The position numbers and the translations under genes were made by a program. 64,000 bases of DNA from Ligilactobacillus sp. WC1T17 (GTDB lineage Bacteria; Bacillota; Bacilli; Lactobacillales; Lactobacillaceae), in contig FOCC01000006.1 of assembly GCA_900110005.1 (NCBI GenBank), positions 1 through 64,000 of the forward strand. The letters are read 5' to 3'. The notes under the pieces were generated by a model. The model was not told where the DNA came from, ran no database searches, and was given only the letters and a program-made list of their open reading frames with translations. Below are positions 1-7,862 of this stretch, piece by piece (the first letter of the stretch is position 1; each line of letters starts with the position of its first letter).

Positions 1-21
1 CTATAAAGGTGGTGATAGCTA

Positions 22-258
22 ATGATGTTTGAAATGATTTTGCTTGATAATAACGATAAATCTGTAACATATGAAGTTAGGAATCATGATAAAAATATAA
101 AAATAGATAATATCACAGTTAATAAACACGATAAAAGCTATGTACTTGAATCAGGAAAAAAGATTGATAATCAATTTATTAGCGCCACTTACAGGGTGAT
201 TTTGAAATGTTTGGAGGATGGAAAATATCCCAAGTCATATGCAAATGGCTGGGGATAG
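22..258 (+). CDS. Small hypothetical protein, 78 aa
   Basis: The function is not recognised. A strong ribosome binding site (AAAGGTGGTGA, 5-15) lies about 6 bases before an ATG-ATG pair, and a Rho-independent terminator follows 22 bases after the stop, so this looks like a real, separately terminated gene. The protein is polar and rich in Asp, Lys and Asn, with no signal peptide or membrane segment, and it ends in an aromatic Tyr-x4-Trp-Gly tail. The window starts just upstream, so any promoter or operon partner is out of view. It sits outside the repeat-bounded modules and could be a host or prophage gene. Confidence 0.6.
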   Translation: MMFEMILLDNNDKSVTYEVRNHDKNIKIDNITVNKHDKSYVLESGKKIDNQFISATYRVILKCLEDGKYPKSYANGWG

Positions 259-279
259 ATAAGGCGGATTAATAATTTT

Positions 280-307
280 AAGACGACTATTGCTAGTCGT
301 CTTTTTT
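280..307 (+). terminator. Rho-independent terminator
   Basis: AAGACGACT and AGTCGTCTT form a 9-bp perfect stem around a 6-base loop, followed by six T. It closes the 78-aa gene. Confidence 0.9.
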
Positions 308-385
308 ATGCCCTTTTTCCGAGTTGCAGGGCTAAAAAAACAGCCGAGATTACAGGCTCCCAGGCCTTAAAACGTGAGGTACATC

Positions 386-565
386 ATGGACGATGCAACA
401 GTAACAGATGAAACAGTAGCTGACGTAAAGGCAACGGCAACTGCTCCGGAACAAAAGAAAGTTGACGCCGATGAGATTGTTAAAAAGCTTCAAAAGCGCA
501 TTGGATTGGAACAATCAAAGAAGAACAGTTACAAATACGACCCTCTAAAATTGGAGGGTCGTTAA
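386..565 (+). pseudogene. Truncated gene ending inside repeat copy 1; phage scaffold-like N-terminus
   Basis: The ATG at 386 has GAGGT five bases upstream and is preferred over the in-frame GTG at 374. The 59-residue product is acidic and Thr/Ala-rich at first, then turns into a Lys/Glu/Gln-rich helical segment (ADEIVKKLQKRIG, about residues 28-40) of the type seen near the N-terminus of phage capsid scaffolding proteins. Its last ten codons and its stop come from repeat copy 1 (532-567), so the natural 3' part is missing. I infer a longer gene, probably prophage, whose body was replaced when the repeat-bordered DNA arrived. The scaffold assignment is weak because it rests on composition and a short stretch. 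Confidence 0.4.
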
Positions 566-567
566 AC
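532..567 (+). repeat. 36-bp palindromic cassette-border repeat, copy 1
   Basis: It reads CAAATA, arm CGACCCTCT, spacer AAAATT, arm GGAGGGTCG, then TTAAAC. It differs from copy 2 by one base (C to T) in the left arm. It supplies the stop codon of the truncated ORF upstream and borders the small-RNA module downstream. Confidence 0.9.
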
Positions 568-625
568 TTAAAACCTTTATTAATTTATCCATCTTGAAAC
601 TTGAAAGGTGTGTTATAATTTGTGT

Positions 626-776
626 ACACCAATTTCGGGGAATCTCTTCCCCTACTCTTGGTATTTAATTATTTGAAGAACCTAGTTACAATGTCTATCA
701 AGTTATCAATCAAATTGACTACCACATCTATTATCATGATATAACTGATAAGTTTTTTGTAATCAGGTTCTTTTTT
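626..776 (+). ncRNA. Candidate ~150-nt structured small RNA
   Basis: An extended -10 element (TGT-TATAAT, 611-619) predicts a start near 626; no good -35 is seen. The transcript would open with a nested hairpin (ACCAA/TTGGT at 628-632/658-662 enclosing GGGGAA/TTCCCC at 637-642/647-652). It would end in a long stem (676-691 with 757-772, 14 of 16 paired) running into TTTTTT, a terminator with a loop of about 65 bases. The unit fills the module between repeat copies 1 and 2. The layout resembles antisense RNAs of type I toxin-antitoxin loci, which is an inference; no family was identified. Confidence 0.5.
669..737 (-). CDS. Possible 22-aa amphipathic peptide opposite the small RNA
   Basis: The minus strand encodes a 22-residue peptide beginning MIIDVVVNLIDNL and ending in Arg-Phe-Phe-Lys. 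The Ile/Val/Leu spacing with Asp, Asn and a basic C-terminus would form an amphipathic helix, recalling delta-hemolysin-like peptides and small type I toxins. It lies wholly inside the antisense of the candidate small RNA. No convincing ribosome binding site or minus-strand promoter was found, and the frame is open upstream through the repeat, so it may be a chance ORF. It is listed because peptide and antisense RNA together would make a coherent toxin-antitoxin module. Confidence 0.2.
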   Translation of the reverse strand: MIIDVVVNLIDNLIDIVTRFFK

Positions 777-777
777 G

Positions 778-813
778 CAAATACGACCCTCCAAAATTGG
801 AGGGTCGTTAAAC
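778..813 (+). repeat. 36-bp palindromic cassette-border repeat, copy 2
   Basis: This copy matches copy 4 across the whole 36 bp: arms CGACCCTCC and GGAGGGTCG around AAAATT, flanked by CAAATA and TTAAAC. It separates the small-RNA module from the mrr module and lies 43 bases before the mrr start codon. Confidence 0.92.
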
Positions 814-855
814 GTAAAACAGTGGAAGGGTGAATGAATATGGGAAGGAGTACAT

Positions 856-1773
856 ATGTCAGTTCCAAAATATGATGAACTAATGAAACCATTGCTTCTG
901 GCAGTACAGGACGGCGGCATTTATAAGATCAAGGATGTCACTGCCACGCTAGCTCATCAGCTAAATTTGTCATCAGAAGATATGGCAGAGATGCTTCCCA
1001 GCGGGAGACAGACGGTATTCAAAAATCGTGTGGGTTGGGCAAAGACCTATCTGAAAAAGGCAGGCCTACTGGACAGCCCTGCCCGTGCAACGATTGTAAT
1101 CACTGAAGCGGGGAAGAAGGTAGTTGCTGAAAACCCGAAGACAATAGACGCTAAGTATCTGGAGCGCTTTCCTTCATTCGTTGAGTTCAAATCAATTCCT
1201 GTATCAACAGAGGATGGTGGAGGGAATCCGACAGCAGAAGTTTCTAAAGACCTGACACCGGATGATCAGTTGGAAGATGCCTACAAGGAGATCAATGATA
1301 GTCTTGCATCTGATCTGCTTACAGAAGTTTTAAAAATACCGCCATATACGTTTGAGAAGTTCGTTGTCGACCTGCTACTTAAGATGGGATATGGGAAGGC
1401 AGATTTTGGAAGCCATGCAACAGTGGCATCAGGCGATGATGGAATTGATGGAATCATCATGGAGGATAAGCTTGGCTTTTCTCTCATCTACATGCAGTCA
1501 AAGGAGTGGGCGGTTGATAAAGTTGTAGGTCAGCCTGATATACAAAGCTTTGTGGGGGCAATAGCGGGAAAGAAAGGCGATGGTCTTTTTGTGACGACCG
1601 CGAGGTTTTCACAAAAAGCAAAGGATTACGCACATTCGCACCATATCATACTTATTGATGGAGAGCGTCTTGCCAATCTGATGATTGAGTATAACTTCTG
1701 CGTATCGACTCGAAAGACATTTGAAATAAAGGCTGTTGACACAGATGCGCTGGCAGAATATCAGGATGATTGA
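856..1773 (+). CDS. mrr: Mrr-type modification-dependent restriction endonuclease
   Basis: This 305-aa protein matches full-length Mrr, a type IV enzyme that cleaves foreign methylated DNA in the cytoplasm. Residues ~5-90 form the N-terminal winged helix (Mrr_N). Residues ~155-280 form the PD-(D/E)xK Mrr catalytic domain, with Glu167, the GIDG aspartate (Asp198) and the Gln214-Ser-Lys216 motif (usually QAK). AAGGAG (845-850) lies five bases before ATG. No methyltransferase or specificity subunit is nearby, as expected for type IV. The gene has no evident promoter of its own and nearly fills the interval between repeat copies 2 and 3, the layout of a promoterless cassette. Product confidence is high; substrate is unknown. 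Confidence 0.9.
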   Translation: MSVPKYDELMKPLLLAVQDGGIYKIKDVTATLAHQLNLSSEDMAEMLPSGRQTVFKNRVGWAKTYLKKAGLLDSPARATIVITEAGKKVVAENPKTIDAKYLERFPSFVEFKSIPVSTEDGGGNPTAEVSKDLTPDDQLEDAYKEINDSLASDLLTEVLKIPPYTFEKFVVDLLLKMGYGKADFGSHATVASGDDGIDGIIMEDKLGFSLIYMQSKEWAVDKVVGQPDIQSFVGAIAGKKGDGLFVTTARFSQKAKDYAHSHHIILIDGERLANLMIEYNFCVSTRKTFEIKAVDTDALAEYQDD

Positions 1774-1782
1774 ATATTTTAA

Positions 1783-1818
1783 CAAATACGACCCTCCAAA
1801 ATTGGAGGGCCGTTAAAC
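1783..1818 (+). repeat. 36-bp palindromic cassette-border repeat, copy 3
   Basis: One substitution (GGGCCG for GGGTCG) in the right arm. It begins 10 bases after the mrr stop. Only this copy is preceded by TTTAAC (1777-1782), which can pair with the terminal GTTAAA and would give the outer stem expected of an integron attC site. Confidence 0.92.
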
Positions 1819-1914
1819 TTAATTGTACATAAATGGTACTATATGCAGGCAGACAAACATAGGCACATATTTTCTAACATCGTGTCATATATTATGCGGG
1901 ATTTATTTACCTAA

Positions 1915-4419
1915 TTATATGTATTGCCCGGTAATGCTCTCATTAAACTGTTTGATTTCGTCAGGAGTGCCACCCGCAACAATCCTGCCACCCTCTTTTC
2001 CACCTCCCGGTCCCATGTCGATAATGTAATCGGCATTTTTTATCACATCGAGATCATGTTCAATAACCACTACAGTAGCGCCGTGATCAATCAAAGTCTG
2101 AAAAACATGCAGCAGTGTCCTCACATCCTGTGGATGCAGTCCGATCGTCGGTTCATCAAAAACAAATACCGAGTCGCTCTGTCCTTTCCCCATCTCGCTG
2201 GCAAGTTTTAAACGCTGCGCTTCACCGCCGGAAAGTCCCGGCGTTTCCTCCCCGAGAGTCAGATAACCGAGCCCTAAGTTGTGCAGCACCTGCAGCCGCT
2301 GCTGCACGAGTTTAAGCCCGCCGAGTGCGTGCAGAACTTGATCCACACTCATATTCATCAGCTCCGGCAGGCTGTATTCCTGTCCATCCTTTGCCTTGCG
2401 GCGGATTTCAAAAGCTTCCTTTCCGTACCGGGAGCCCCGGCAGTCCGGGCAGGGAATCTTCACATCAGGCAGAAACTGAACGTCCAGTGAGATTTCCCCT
2501 GTTCCGTCACAGGTCGGACAGCGGAGCTTTCCCGTATTATAAGAGAAATCTCCTGCCTTGAAGGAGCGTTCCTTTGCGTCCTTTGTTTTCGCATAAACTT
2601 TTCTGAGTTCGTCGTGGACATTGGCGTACGTCGCCACGGTCGAGCGCACATTGATGCCGATCGGCGTCGCATCGATCAGTTTGACCTGTGTGATACCTTT
2701 CGCTTCAATGCTTTTCACATGTGACGGCATCCTCTGCCCGCTGATCTTTGCCTTCAGCGCCGGGATCAGGCTTTCGAGCACCATCGTCGTCTTTCCCGAA
2801 CCGGAAACGCCCGTCACCACGGTAAGCCGTCCCATCGGTATCCGCACATCCAGAGGATGCACCGTATGAATCTCCCCTGTTTCCAGATGTATAACACCTT
2901 TCTCAAACATCGAATCTGTCTGCAAAACCGGACGGATTCTTGCTTCATACTGATCGGATAGGAACGGCCCGATGACAGACTGCGGATTCTTCGAAATGTC
3001 TTCGATTGTTCCCTCGGAAATCACCGTCCCGCCGTCTGCTCCGGCTCCTTTTCCCATCTCGATCATCCAGTCAGCATGCTTCAAAACCTGTGTATCATGA
3101 TCGACAATGATAACGGAGTTCCCGTCCGCCCGAAGATCGTCCATTACGCCGGTCAGGCCCTTGAGATTATAGGGGTGCAGACCGATCGACGGCTCATCAA
3201 GAACATAGAGAACGCCGGTCGTGCGGTTGCGGACTGCCCTTGCAAGCTGCACACGCTGCCTTTCACCGGTGGAAAGCGTCGAAGCTGCCCGATCAAGCGA
3301 CAGGTATCCAAGTCCCAAATCCATCAGCCGCTTTGAGACGTCCATGAAAGATTCGCAGATGTTTTCCGCCATGGGACGCATTTCTTCCGGAAGAGAAGCC
3401 GGAACACCCTGCACCCAGGGAATCAGTTCCGAGAGTGTCATCGCCGTCGCCTCATCCAGGCCGATACCCAAAAGCCGCGGCGCGCGGGCGGCTTCCGAGA
3501 GCCTTGTTCCATGGCAGTCCGGGCAGACGTCTTCTTCCAGATATTTTTCGAGCCGCTTCATTCCCTTCTCGTTCTTGACCTTGGCCAGGGAATTCTTCAC
3601 CGAATTAACCGCGCTGTAATAATTAAAATCCATTTCCGCAGGTTCCAGCGTATTCGGATTGACGTAGTGGATGTGGTGCTTCTTCAGCTCGCCGTGATAA
3701 ACAATCTCTTTCTCCTCTGGCGTCAAATCACGAAATGGAACATCTGTCCGCACGCCCATCGTCCGCACGATATCCTTCATCAGTGACCACATGAGCGTTC
3801 CCCAGACGACGACTGCACCTTCATCAATTGTCTTAGAATCATCCGGCACCAGCGCTGCCTCGTTCACGGTCTGGGTGACTCCAGTTCCGCCGCAAGTCTT
3901 GCAGGCACCGGTGCTGTTGAAAGCAAGCTCCTCCGCGCCGGGGCCGTAGAATTTCGCGCCGCAGACAGGACAGGTGATTTCCTGCATGGCCGCGACCGAA
4001 AGAGACGGCGAACAGTAATGTCCGTTAGGGCAGCGGTGACTCGCAAGCCGGGAAAACATCAGCCGCAGACTATTGAGCAGCTCCGATAGTGTACCGAACG
4101 TGCTGCGGATGCCGGGAACTCCCGGCCGCTGGCGCAGCGCAAGCGCCGCCGGTACATACCGGACATCATCCACATCCGCCCGTTCCGCCTGCGTCATTCT
4201 CCGGCGCGTATAGGTAGAGAGGGATTCCAAATACCTGCGGGATCCCTCTGCATACAGCGCACCAAGTGCAAGCGACGATTTTCCCGAACCGGAGACACCT
4301 GCAATCGCTACAATCTCGTTAAGCGGTACATCTACATTGATATTTTTAAGGTTATGAACCTTTGCGCCGCGTACCTCGATATACTTTGGCAGCATCTTCT
4401 GTCTGATCTCACCGGACAT
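1915..4419 (-). CDS. UvrA2-like ABC ATPase (excinuclease subunit A paralogue)
   Basis: This is a soluble tandem ABC ATPase. The start is set at 4419 because GAGGT precedes that ATG by about 7 bases; an upstream ATG at 4464 lacks a ribosome binding site. The product is about 834 aa, shorter than canonical UvrA (~940) and typical of class II UvrA paralogues. Visible are two Walker A motifs (GVSGSGKSS and GVSGSGKTT), two signature motifs (LSTGERQR, LSGGEAQR), and zinc-binding pairs (CPVCG, CKTCG, CPDCHG, CPTCDG, CPDCRG). Such paralogues act in DNA-damage tolerance or drug self-protection, but the substrate here cannot be read. The DNA is visibly richer in G+C than the host genes, pointing to transfer from a clostridial donor. 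Confidence 0.85.
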   Translation of the reverse strand: MSGEIRQKMLPKYIEVRGAKVHNLKNINVDVPLNEIVAIAGVSGSGKSSLALGALYAEGSRRYLESLSTYTRRRMTQAERADVDDVRYVPAALALRQRPGVPGIRSTFGTLSELLNSLRLMFSRLASHRCPNGHYCSPSLSVAAMQEITCPVCGAKFYGPGAEELAFNSTGACKTCGGTGVTQTVNEAALVPDDSKTIDEGAVVVWGTLMWSLMKDIVRTMGVRTDVPFRDLTPEEKEIVYHGELKKHHIHYVNPNTLEPAEMDFNYYSAVNSVKNSLAKVKNEKGMKRLEKYLEEDVCPDCHGTRLSEAARAPRLLGIGLDEATAMTLSELIPWVQGVPASLPEEMRPMAENICESFMDVSKRLMDLGLGYLSLDRAASTLSTGERQRVQLARAVRNRTTGVLYVLDEPSIGLHPYNLKGLTGVMDDLRADGNSVIIVDHDTQVLKHADWMIEMGKGAGADGGTVISEGTIEDISKNPQSVIGPFLSDQYEARIRPVLQTDSMFEKGVIHLETGEIHTVHPLDVRIPMGRLTVVTGVSGSGKTTMVLESLIPALKAKISGQRMPSHVKSIEAKGITQVKLIDATPIGINVRSTVATYANVHDELRKVYAKTKDAKERSFKAGDFSYNTGKLRCPTCDGTGEISLDVQFLPDVKIPCPDCRGSRYGKEAFEIRRKAKDGQEYSLPELMNMSVDQVLHALGGLKLVQQRLQVLHNLGLGYLTLGEETPGLSGGEAQRLKLASEMGKGQSDSVFVFDEPTIGLHPQDVRTLLHVFQTLIDHGATVVVIEHDLDVIKNADYIIDMGPGGGKEGGRIVAGGTPDEIKQFNESITGQYI

Positions 4420-4504
4420 AACAATTACCTCTTTTCCATTTACTTTTCCCTTCTTGTGATTCATGATCGTTGTTTTGTTCTTGGTATTGATATTGTATCA
4501 TATT

Positions 4505-5452
4505 TCAAATCCATATCAAGTACGCAATAAGTGCCTTACCACTATGAAATCTTCTTATATCGCCTATCTCCGCAATCAGTTTAGGTGCCAAGACATCCCC
4601 AACACCTCCCATCGCTCGTACAGTTTCATATTCAGGAAGTGTCTTTGCTAGTTCTTTCATTCGTGTTATTATCTTCAGTAAGGTACTGTCGATTTCTCGA
4701 AGTACCCTTACTGCTTCCAATACCAGCATTTTGGTCGATGGGGTATTGGCAGGCAATGTTGGGATACCATCAGATGCAAGATCATAAAGCGTAGCTGCTT
4801 TTGATCGGTTCTGGTGGTATTTCTTTTCGGCAGCCCAGGAAATATAGTCCTCAATAAAATCTTCTTTGGTCATCGCCGTTATATTATCGAAATGCCAGTA
4901 CCTCTCTACGAAATCACTTAGTTTGTCCTTCCCGTTGCTCTCACTCCAACTGTGAAACTCCTTCTTTACTCCTGGCATTGTATAATCCAGCATATGCATT
5001 AATTCAAGCAGTGCCTTTACGTGAAGCTCCATGTAATGGCAATACTGCCTTCCCAAAAGCTTTAGTTCTGAGTACACATCATCACTTACTTGATGGTTTT
5101 CCAAGCGATACCAGTTGTCAATTCCATAGTTCGCGATAGTGATTGAATCCTGCTTATCGGTCTTTACCCTTCTAAGCCCTCTGGATGCATACTCCTTCAT
5201 TTCAAAAGGATTAATCACAGCCACAAAAAAGTTCTGGTCTTGAAGCACTGACAACATTGGCAGATGATATATGCCGGTTGCCTCCATAACTATACGAATT
5301 TCTCCATCCAGCCGCTGAATCATTTGAATCAGATTCTTCAGCTCACTCTCTGTGTGCCTTACCTCAAATGGGCTTGCGACAATCTCCCCATAAAGTTTTA
5401 GTATGCACACTGTACTCTTTCCCTTTGAAACATCAATACCTACGCTAATCAT
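4505..5452 (-). pseudogene. IS110-family transposase, 3'-truncated
   Basis: The N-terminal DEDD (RuvC-like) domain is clear, starting MISVGIDVSKGKSTVC, with MEATGIYH and KTDKQDS motifs. The C-terminal Transposase_20 domain begins near residue 270 (RAMGGVGDVLAPKLIAEIGD). The product stops at residue 315 just after the point where intact members continue through ALIAYAGID, so roughly the last 80-100 residues, including the catalytic serine, are lost. AGGAGG lies at 5459-5464 before the ATG. The break lies about 90 bases from the UvrA2-like start. The enzyme should be inactive. Confidence 0.85.
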
Positions 5453-5489
5453 GCATAACCTCCTGTACTTGAATTAGTAATTGTTTACC

Positions 5490-5760
5490 ACCCACACTTA
5501 TTACCATTCATTTTAGTTGGTTACACGAGAGCTTATCCCTACCTGCTTAAGCGAATACTTATAATAAGGGGTTGGCTGACAGTTTTTAATGCCGGATGTA
5601 ATAATCCAAAAAGCTTCTCGCCATACCAATTACTCCCCTTATTATAAAAATAAGTGCAGATGTCAGAGGTAATTACTCTCTAACAACTACACTTTTATGG
5701 TACTAAAAGCTCCTTTCAATGACAGTCGTGTTGTTCGTTATCACTGAAAGGAGTGTTCGT
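5490..5760 (-). ncRNA. Candidate IS110 bridge RNA region
   Basis: IS110-group elements encode a bridge RNA in the non-coding end upstream of the recombinase. Here that end holds a 13-bp perfect stem (TTATAATAAGGGG at 5559-5571 with its complement at 5635-5647) around a 63-base internal region, and a 9-bp hairpin (CTCCTTTCA/TGAAAGGAG at 5710-5718/5745-5753). The position and paired loops fit a bridge RNA. The boundaries are approximate and the loops were not assigned to target or donor. Confidence 0.4.
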
Positions 5761-5867
5761 TTCCAATTATACCGTTAATTAATGATGCTTACATAAACTA
5801 CCACAATTTCGATATTTATGTAAGTCCAAAAATTCCATGTTGCCTCGATTCCGAAAGCTTCAAGTAG

Positions 5868-5963
5868 TTAGGTGCGGACATTGATTGGTAAATGGTCCAA
5901 GAAAATGTCAGCACCCCCGATGTAATCCGGCACAGCCAGACGCGCTATTTTACATTTACGCAT
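5868..5963 (-). other. Short ORF (31 aa) overlapping the end of the oxidoreductase gene
   Basis: An ATG inside the last codons of the oxidoreductase opens a 31-codon frame, ending ...INVRT, that stays open to a TAA. The overlap resembles translational coupling, yet no ribosome binding site is seen and the peptide is not recognised. It may be the remnant of a deleted downstream gene. Confidence 0.25.
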
Positions 5964-6966
5964 CATGAACTTTAATGATTGTTTTCCCTTTGGAGCCGCC
6001 TCGCTTTACCTTATCCAATGCCTCATTTACCTGATTCAGGCTGAATACAGCGTCAACAGAAGTTTCCAGCGGATGATCCTTGTCAAAAAAGCCGGCTATC
6101 TTTTCCAACTGATTCCCATCCTCATGTACAAAGAGGAAATCATAGGTCTGGTTCTTTGCCGCCGCCATTTTGTCATACTTTCTTCCGGCCAGCTGAAAAA
6201 GTATTTTCTTAATAAGCGGCATCCTGCTTCTTTTTGCGAACCTGCCATTTGGCAGTCCTCTTAGAGATACCAGATTGCCGCCATTTTTCAACACCTTAAA
6301 TTCATCAGGAAGCGCACGGTCGCCAAGCGTATCAAGAACATGGTCGACATCGGCTAAAACATCGACGTAGTTTTCTTTTTTATAGTCAATGAATTTCTCG
6401 GCGCACAGTTTTCTTACCCGTTCTTCATTTTCCGCACTGCCATTTGTATAAACATGCAGTCCAAGACTTCTTGCTATCGGGATCGCCATCGCACCAAGAC
6501 TTCCTGTTCCTCCGGAAATGAACACGGATTCTCCCGGTTTAACCTGCATGATCTCGAAGGCCTGCATCGCTGTAAGAGCAGTAAGTGGAACTGTTGTCGC
6601 CTCCTCAAAGGACAGATTGTCCGGAATATGAGCCAGAGCAGATTCTTTCACTGCGGCATACTCCGCAAATGCACCGATCTTTTTAAGCGGCATCCTGCCA
6701 TACACCCGGTCACCGGCTTTAAAACGTGTTGCTTTCTTCCCAGCTTTTTCAACAATCCCGGAAAATTCATTTCCAATAATGAGCGGCACCTTATAAGGAA
6801 CGATCAGTTTTACTTCCCCGCGGATGATCATATTGTCCAGCGGATTCACGCCCGCCGCCATAATATGCACAAGGATTTCATCATCCTCCGGAACAGGTAC
6901 CGGAAGATCCTGAATTTCCAGATCTGTGCCCTTTTTGTCATAATGAGTTAAAACTGCTGCCTTCAT
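5956..6966 (-). CDS. NADP-dependent quinone oxidoreductase-like alcohol dehydrogenase (MDR superfamily)
   Basis: This 336-aa soluble protein is a zinc-less medium-chain reductase that would reduce quinones or activated alkenes with NAD(P)H. The N-terminal GroES-like domain holds NPLD (41-44) and GNEFSG (65-70). The Rossmann domain has SGGTGSLG (151-158), the usual nucleotide-binding glycine pattern. The cysteines that bind structural zinc in classical alcohol dehydrogenases are absent. Its start overlaps the Rrf2 regulator stop by four bases (ATGA), so the two are translationally coupled. Likely role: detoxification of electrophiles or aldehydes under control of the regulator. Confidence 0.85.
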   Translation of the reverse strand: MKAAVLTHYDKKGTDLEIQDLPVPVPEDDEILVHIMAAGVNPLDNMIIRGEVKLIVPYKVPLIIGNEFSGIVEKAGKKATRFKAGDRVYGRMPLKKIGAFAEYAAVKESALAHIPDNLSFEEATTVPLTALTAMQAFEIMQVKPGESVFISGGTGSLGAMAIPIARSLGLHVYTNGSAENEERVRKLCAEKFIDYKKENYVDVLADVDHVLDTLGDRALPDEFKVLKNGGNLVSLRGLPNGRFAKRSRMPLIKKILFQLAGRKYDKMAAAKNQTYDFLFVHEDGNQLEKIAGFFDKDHPLETSVDAVFSLNQVNEALDKVKRGGSKGKTIIKVHDA

Positions 6967-7412
6967 TGTATGGCCTCCTTGTTATTCTTCCTGATATATT
7001 CCTGCATATTGCCAATACAGTCTGCGAGCGTCATGCCCTGTAATCTTTTTTCCACACTTTCTTCCATGTCCCGAAACATACCTCCGAGAACCGGTCGGAT
7101 ATTATGCCCGACAATACAGGCATCATTCGGATTCTGATGGAGATCAAACAGATGCAGGTTGTCTGTCTTCATGACGGCCCTGTAGATATCAAGTAGAGAA
7201 ATATCTTCCGGCTTCCTGACAAGCCGGAAACCACTGACTCCCCGGCGCCCCTCTATGATTCCGGCTTTACTTAATCTTGTGGTAAGTTTCCGGATATAGC
7301 TTGCATTTGTACCAACGCTTTCCGCAATCTGATCAGAATTCATGGGAGTCTCTGATTCAGAAATCAGAATCAAAGTGTGAATGGAAGATGAGAATTTTGT
7401 ATCCACCGTCAT
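6963..7412 (-). CDS. Rrf2-family transcriptional regulator
   Basis: This 149-aa protein has an N-terminal winged helix (about residues 10-65; SDQIAESVGTNASYIRKL is the recognition region) followed by the wing RRGVSGF and the Rrf2 dimerisation helices. It has only two cysteines (Cys99, Cys132), not the three-cysteine cluster of IscR/NsrR, so an Fe-S cluster is unlikely and thiol or electrophile sensing of the YwnA type is more probable. It is coupled by ATGA overlaps to the nitroreductase remnant before it and the oxidoreductase after it. The palindrome at 7598-7622 is the likely operator. Confidence 0.88.
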   Translation of the reverse strand: MTVDTKFSSSIHTLILISESETPMNSDQIAESVGTNASYIRKLTTRLSKAGIIEGRRGVSGFRLVRKPEDISLLDIYRAVMKTDNLHLFDLHQNPNDACIVGHNIRPVLGGMFRDMEESVEKRLQGMTLADCIGNMQEYIRKNNKEAIQ

Positions 7413-7567
7413 ACCTCCACCGTATAAGTCGCGATATACTCTGTGTCTTCCGGAGTCTGGATGCCCTTCTCTAGATAATCTCTCACCTGGTTCAGTGTCT
7501 TCTCCGGAATTGCCTGTTCCTTATATGTTCGAACGCTCTTTCTATTTCTAATAATTTCTGTATTCAT
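7409..7567 (-). pseudogene. Nitroreductase N-terminal fragment, internally deleted
   Basis: From the ATG at 7567, the first ~33 residues match the start of nitroreductases (IIRNRKSVRTYK, the FMN phosphate-binding segment). After residue ~34 the sequence becomes GIQTPEDTEYIATYTVEV and stops, whereas intact enzymes run ~170-220 residues. The stop overlaps the Rrf2 start (ATGA), so the C-terminal piece probably belonged to the original upstream gene and an in-frame deletion removed the middle. It has no FMN site and should be inactive. Confidence 0.6.
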
Positions 7568-7597
7568 TTCATTTCTCGCTTTCGTTGTTATACCTGT

Positions 7598-7639
7598 ATC
7601 TGATACAAATACATTATCAGATGTGATTATCTGTGTCAA
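7598..7639 (-). promoter_or_regulatory. Promoter with palindromic operator for the Rrf2 operon
   Basis: On the minus strand, TTGACA (7634-7639) and TAATGT (7611-7616) are separated by 17 bases. A perfect inverted repeat, ATCTGATA-N9-TATCAGAT (7598-7622), covers the -10 and start site. A repressor bound there would block transcription, consistent with autoregulation by the Rrf2 protein two genes downstream. Confidence 0.7.
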
Positions 7640-7652
7640 TAATCACTTACTG

Positions 7653-7862
7653 TCAGTTTAAAGGGCATACTACCCGCGGTTGATCCACAGCAAAACCGCA
7701 AATGAGGAACGAAATATCGTAATCATGTTTGTCCAGGCGAAGGGCAGACTGAATATAATATCGATTGCTGCCCTCAGGCTTTACTGTAATAGCCTCATAG
7801 CTCTCATTGAGCTTATTTACTCTGTTTACAGTGATGTCAACCTCAGTTCCCTGCTCATAAAA
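7653..7862 (-). pseudogene. Decayed ORF, possibly a DUF5688 fragment
   Basis: Immediately after the lipoprotein stop the same frame continues open for 69 codons (beginning FYEQGTEVDITVN) to a TGA, without a start codon or ribosome binding site. The segment with VNKLNESYEAITVKPEGSN resembles the N-terminal region of DUF5688 proteins, which are common in Lachnospiraceae. I read it as a fragment left by deletion. The family assignment is tentative. Confidence 0.35.

Larger units (their letters stand above)
4505..5760 (-). mobile_element. IS110 remnant with upstream end retained
   Basis: It comprises the truncated transposase plus about 300 bases of its structured upstream non-coding end. The 3' end of the element is missing. 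Exact element ends cannot be set because IS110 elements lack terminal inverted repeats and target duplications. Confidence 0.6.

Noticed and set aside
1..370. Prophage region at the left edge
   Set aside because: Only one scaffold-like fragment was seen and no integrase, terminase or portal gene; not enough to call a prophage.
778..813. The 36-bp repeats as ordinary Rho-independent terminators
   Set aside because: They form strong hairpins but are followed by GTTAAAC rather than a T-run, and copy 2 lies upstream of a gene in the reading direction.
532..1818. CRISPR array suggested by repeated palindromes
   Set aside because: Spacing is irregular (about 210 bp, 970 bp, 9 kb) and the intervals contain genes, not uniform spacers.
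2115..4046. Several ORFs overlapping the UvrA2-like gene
   Set aside because: All are other-frame shadows of a long gene in G+C-rich DNA; none has a family match or a start signal.
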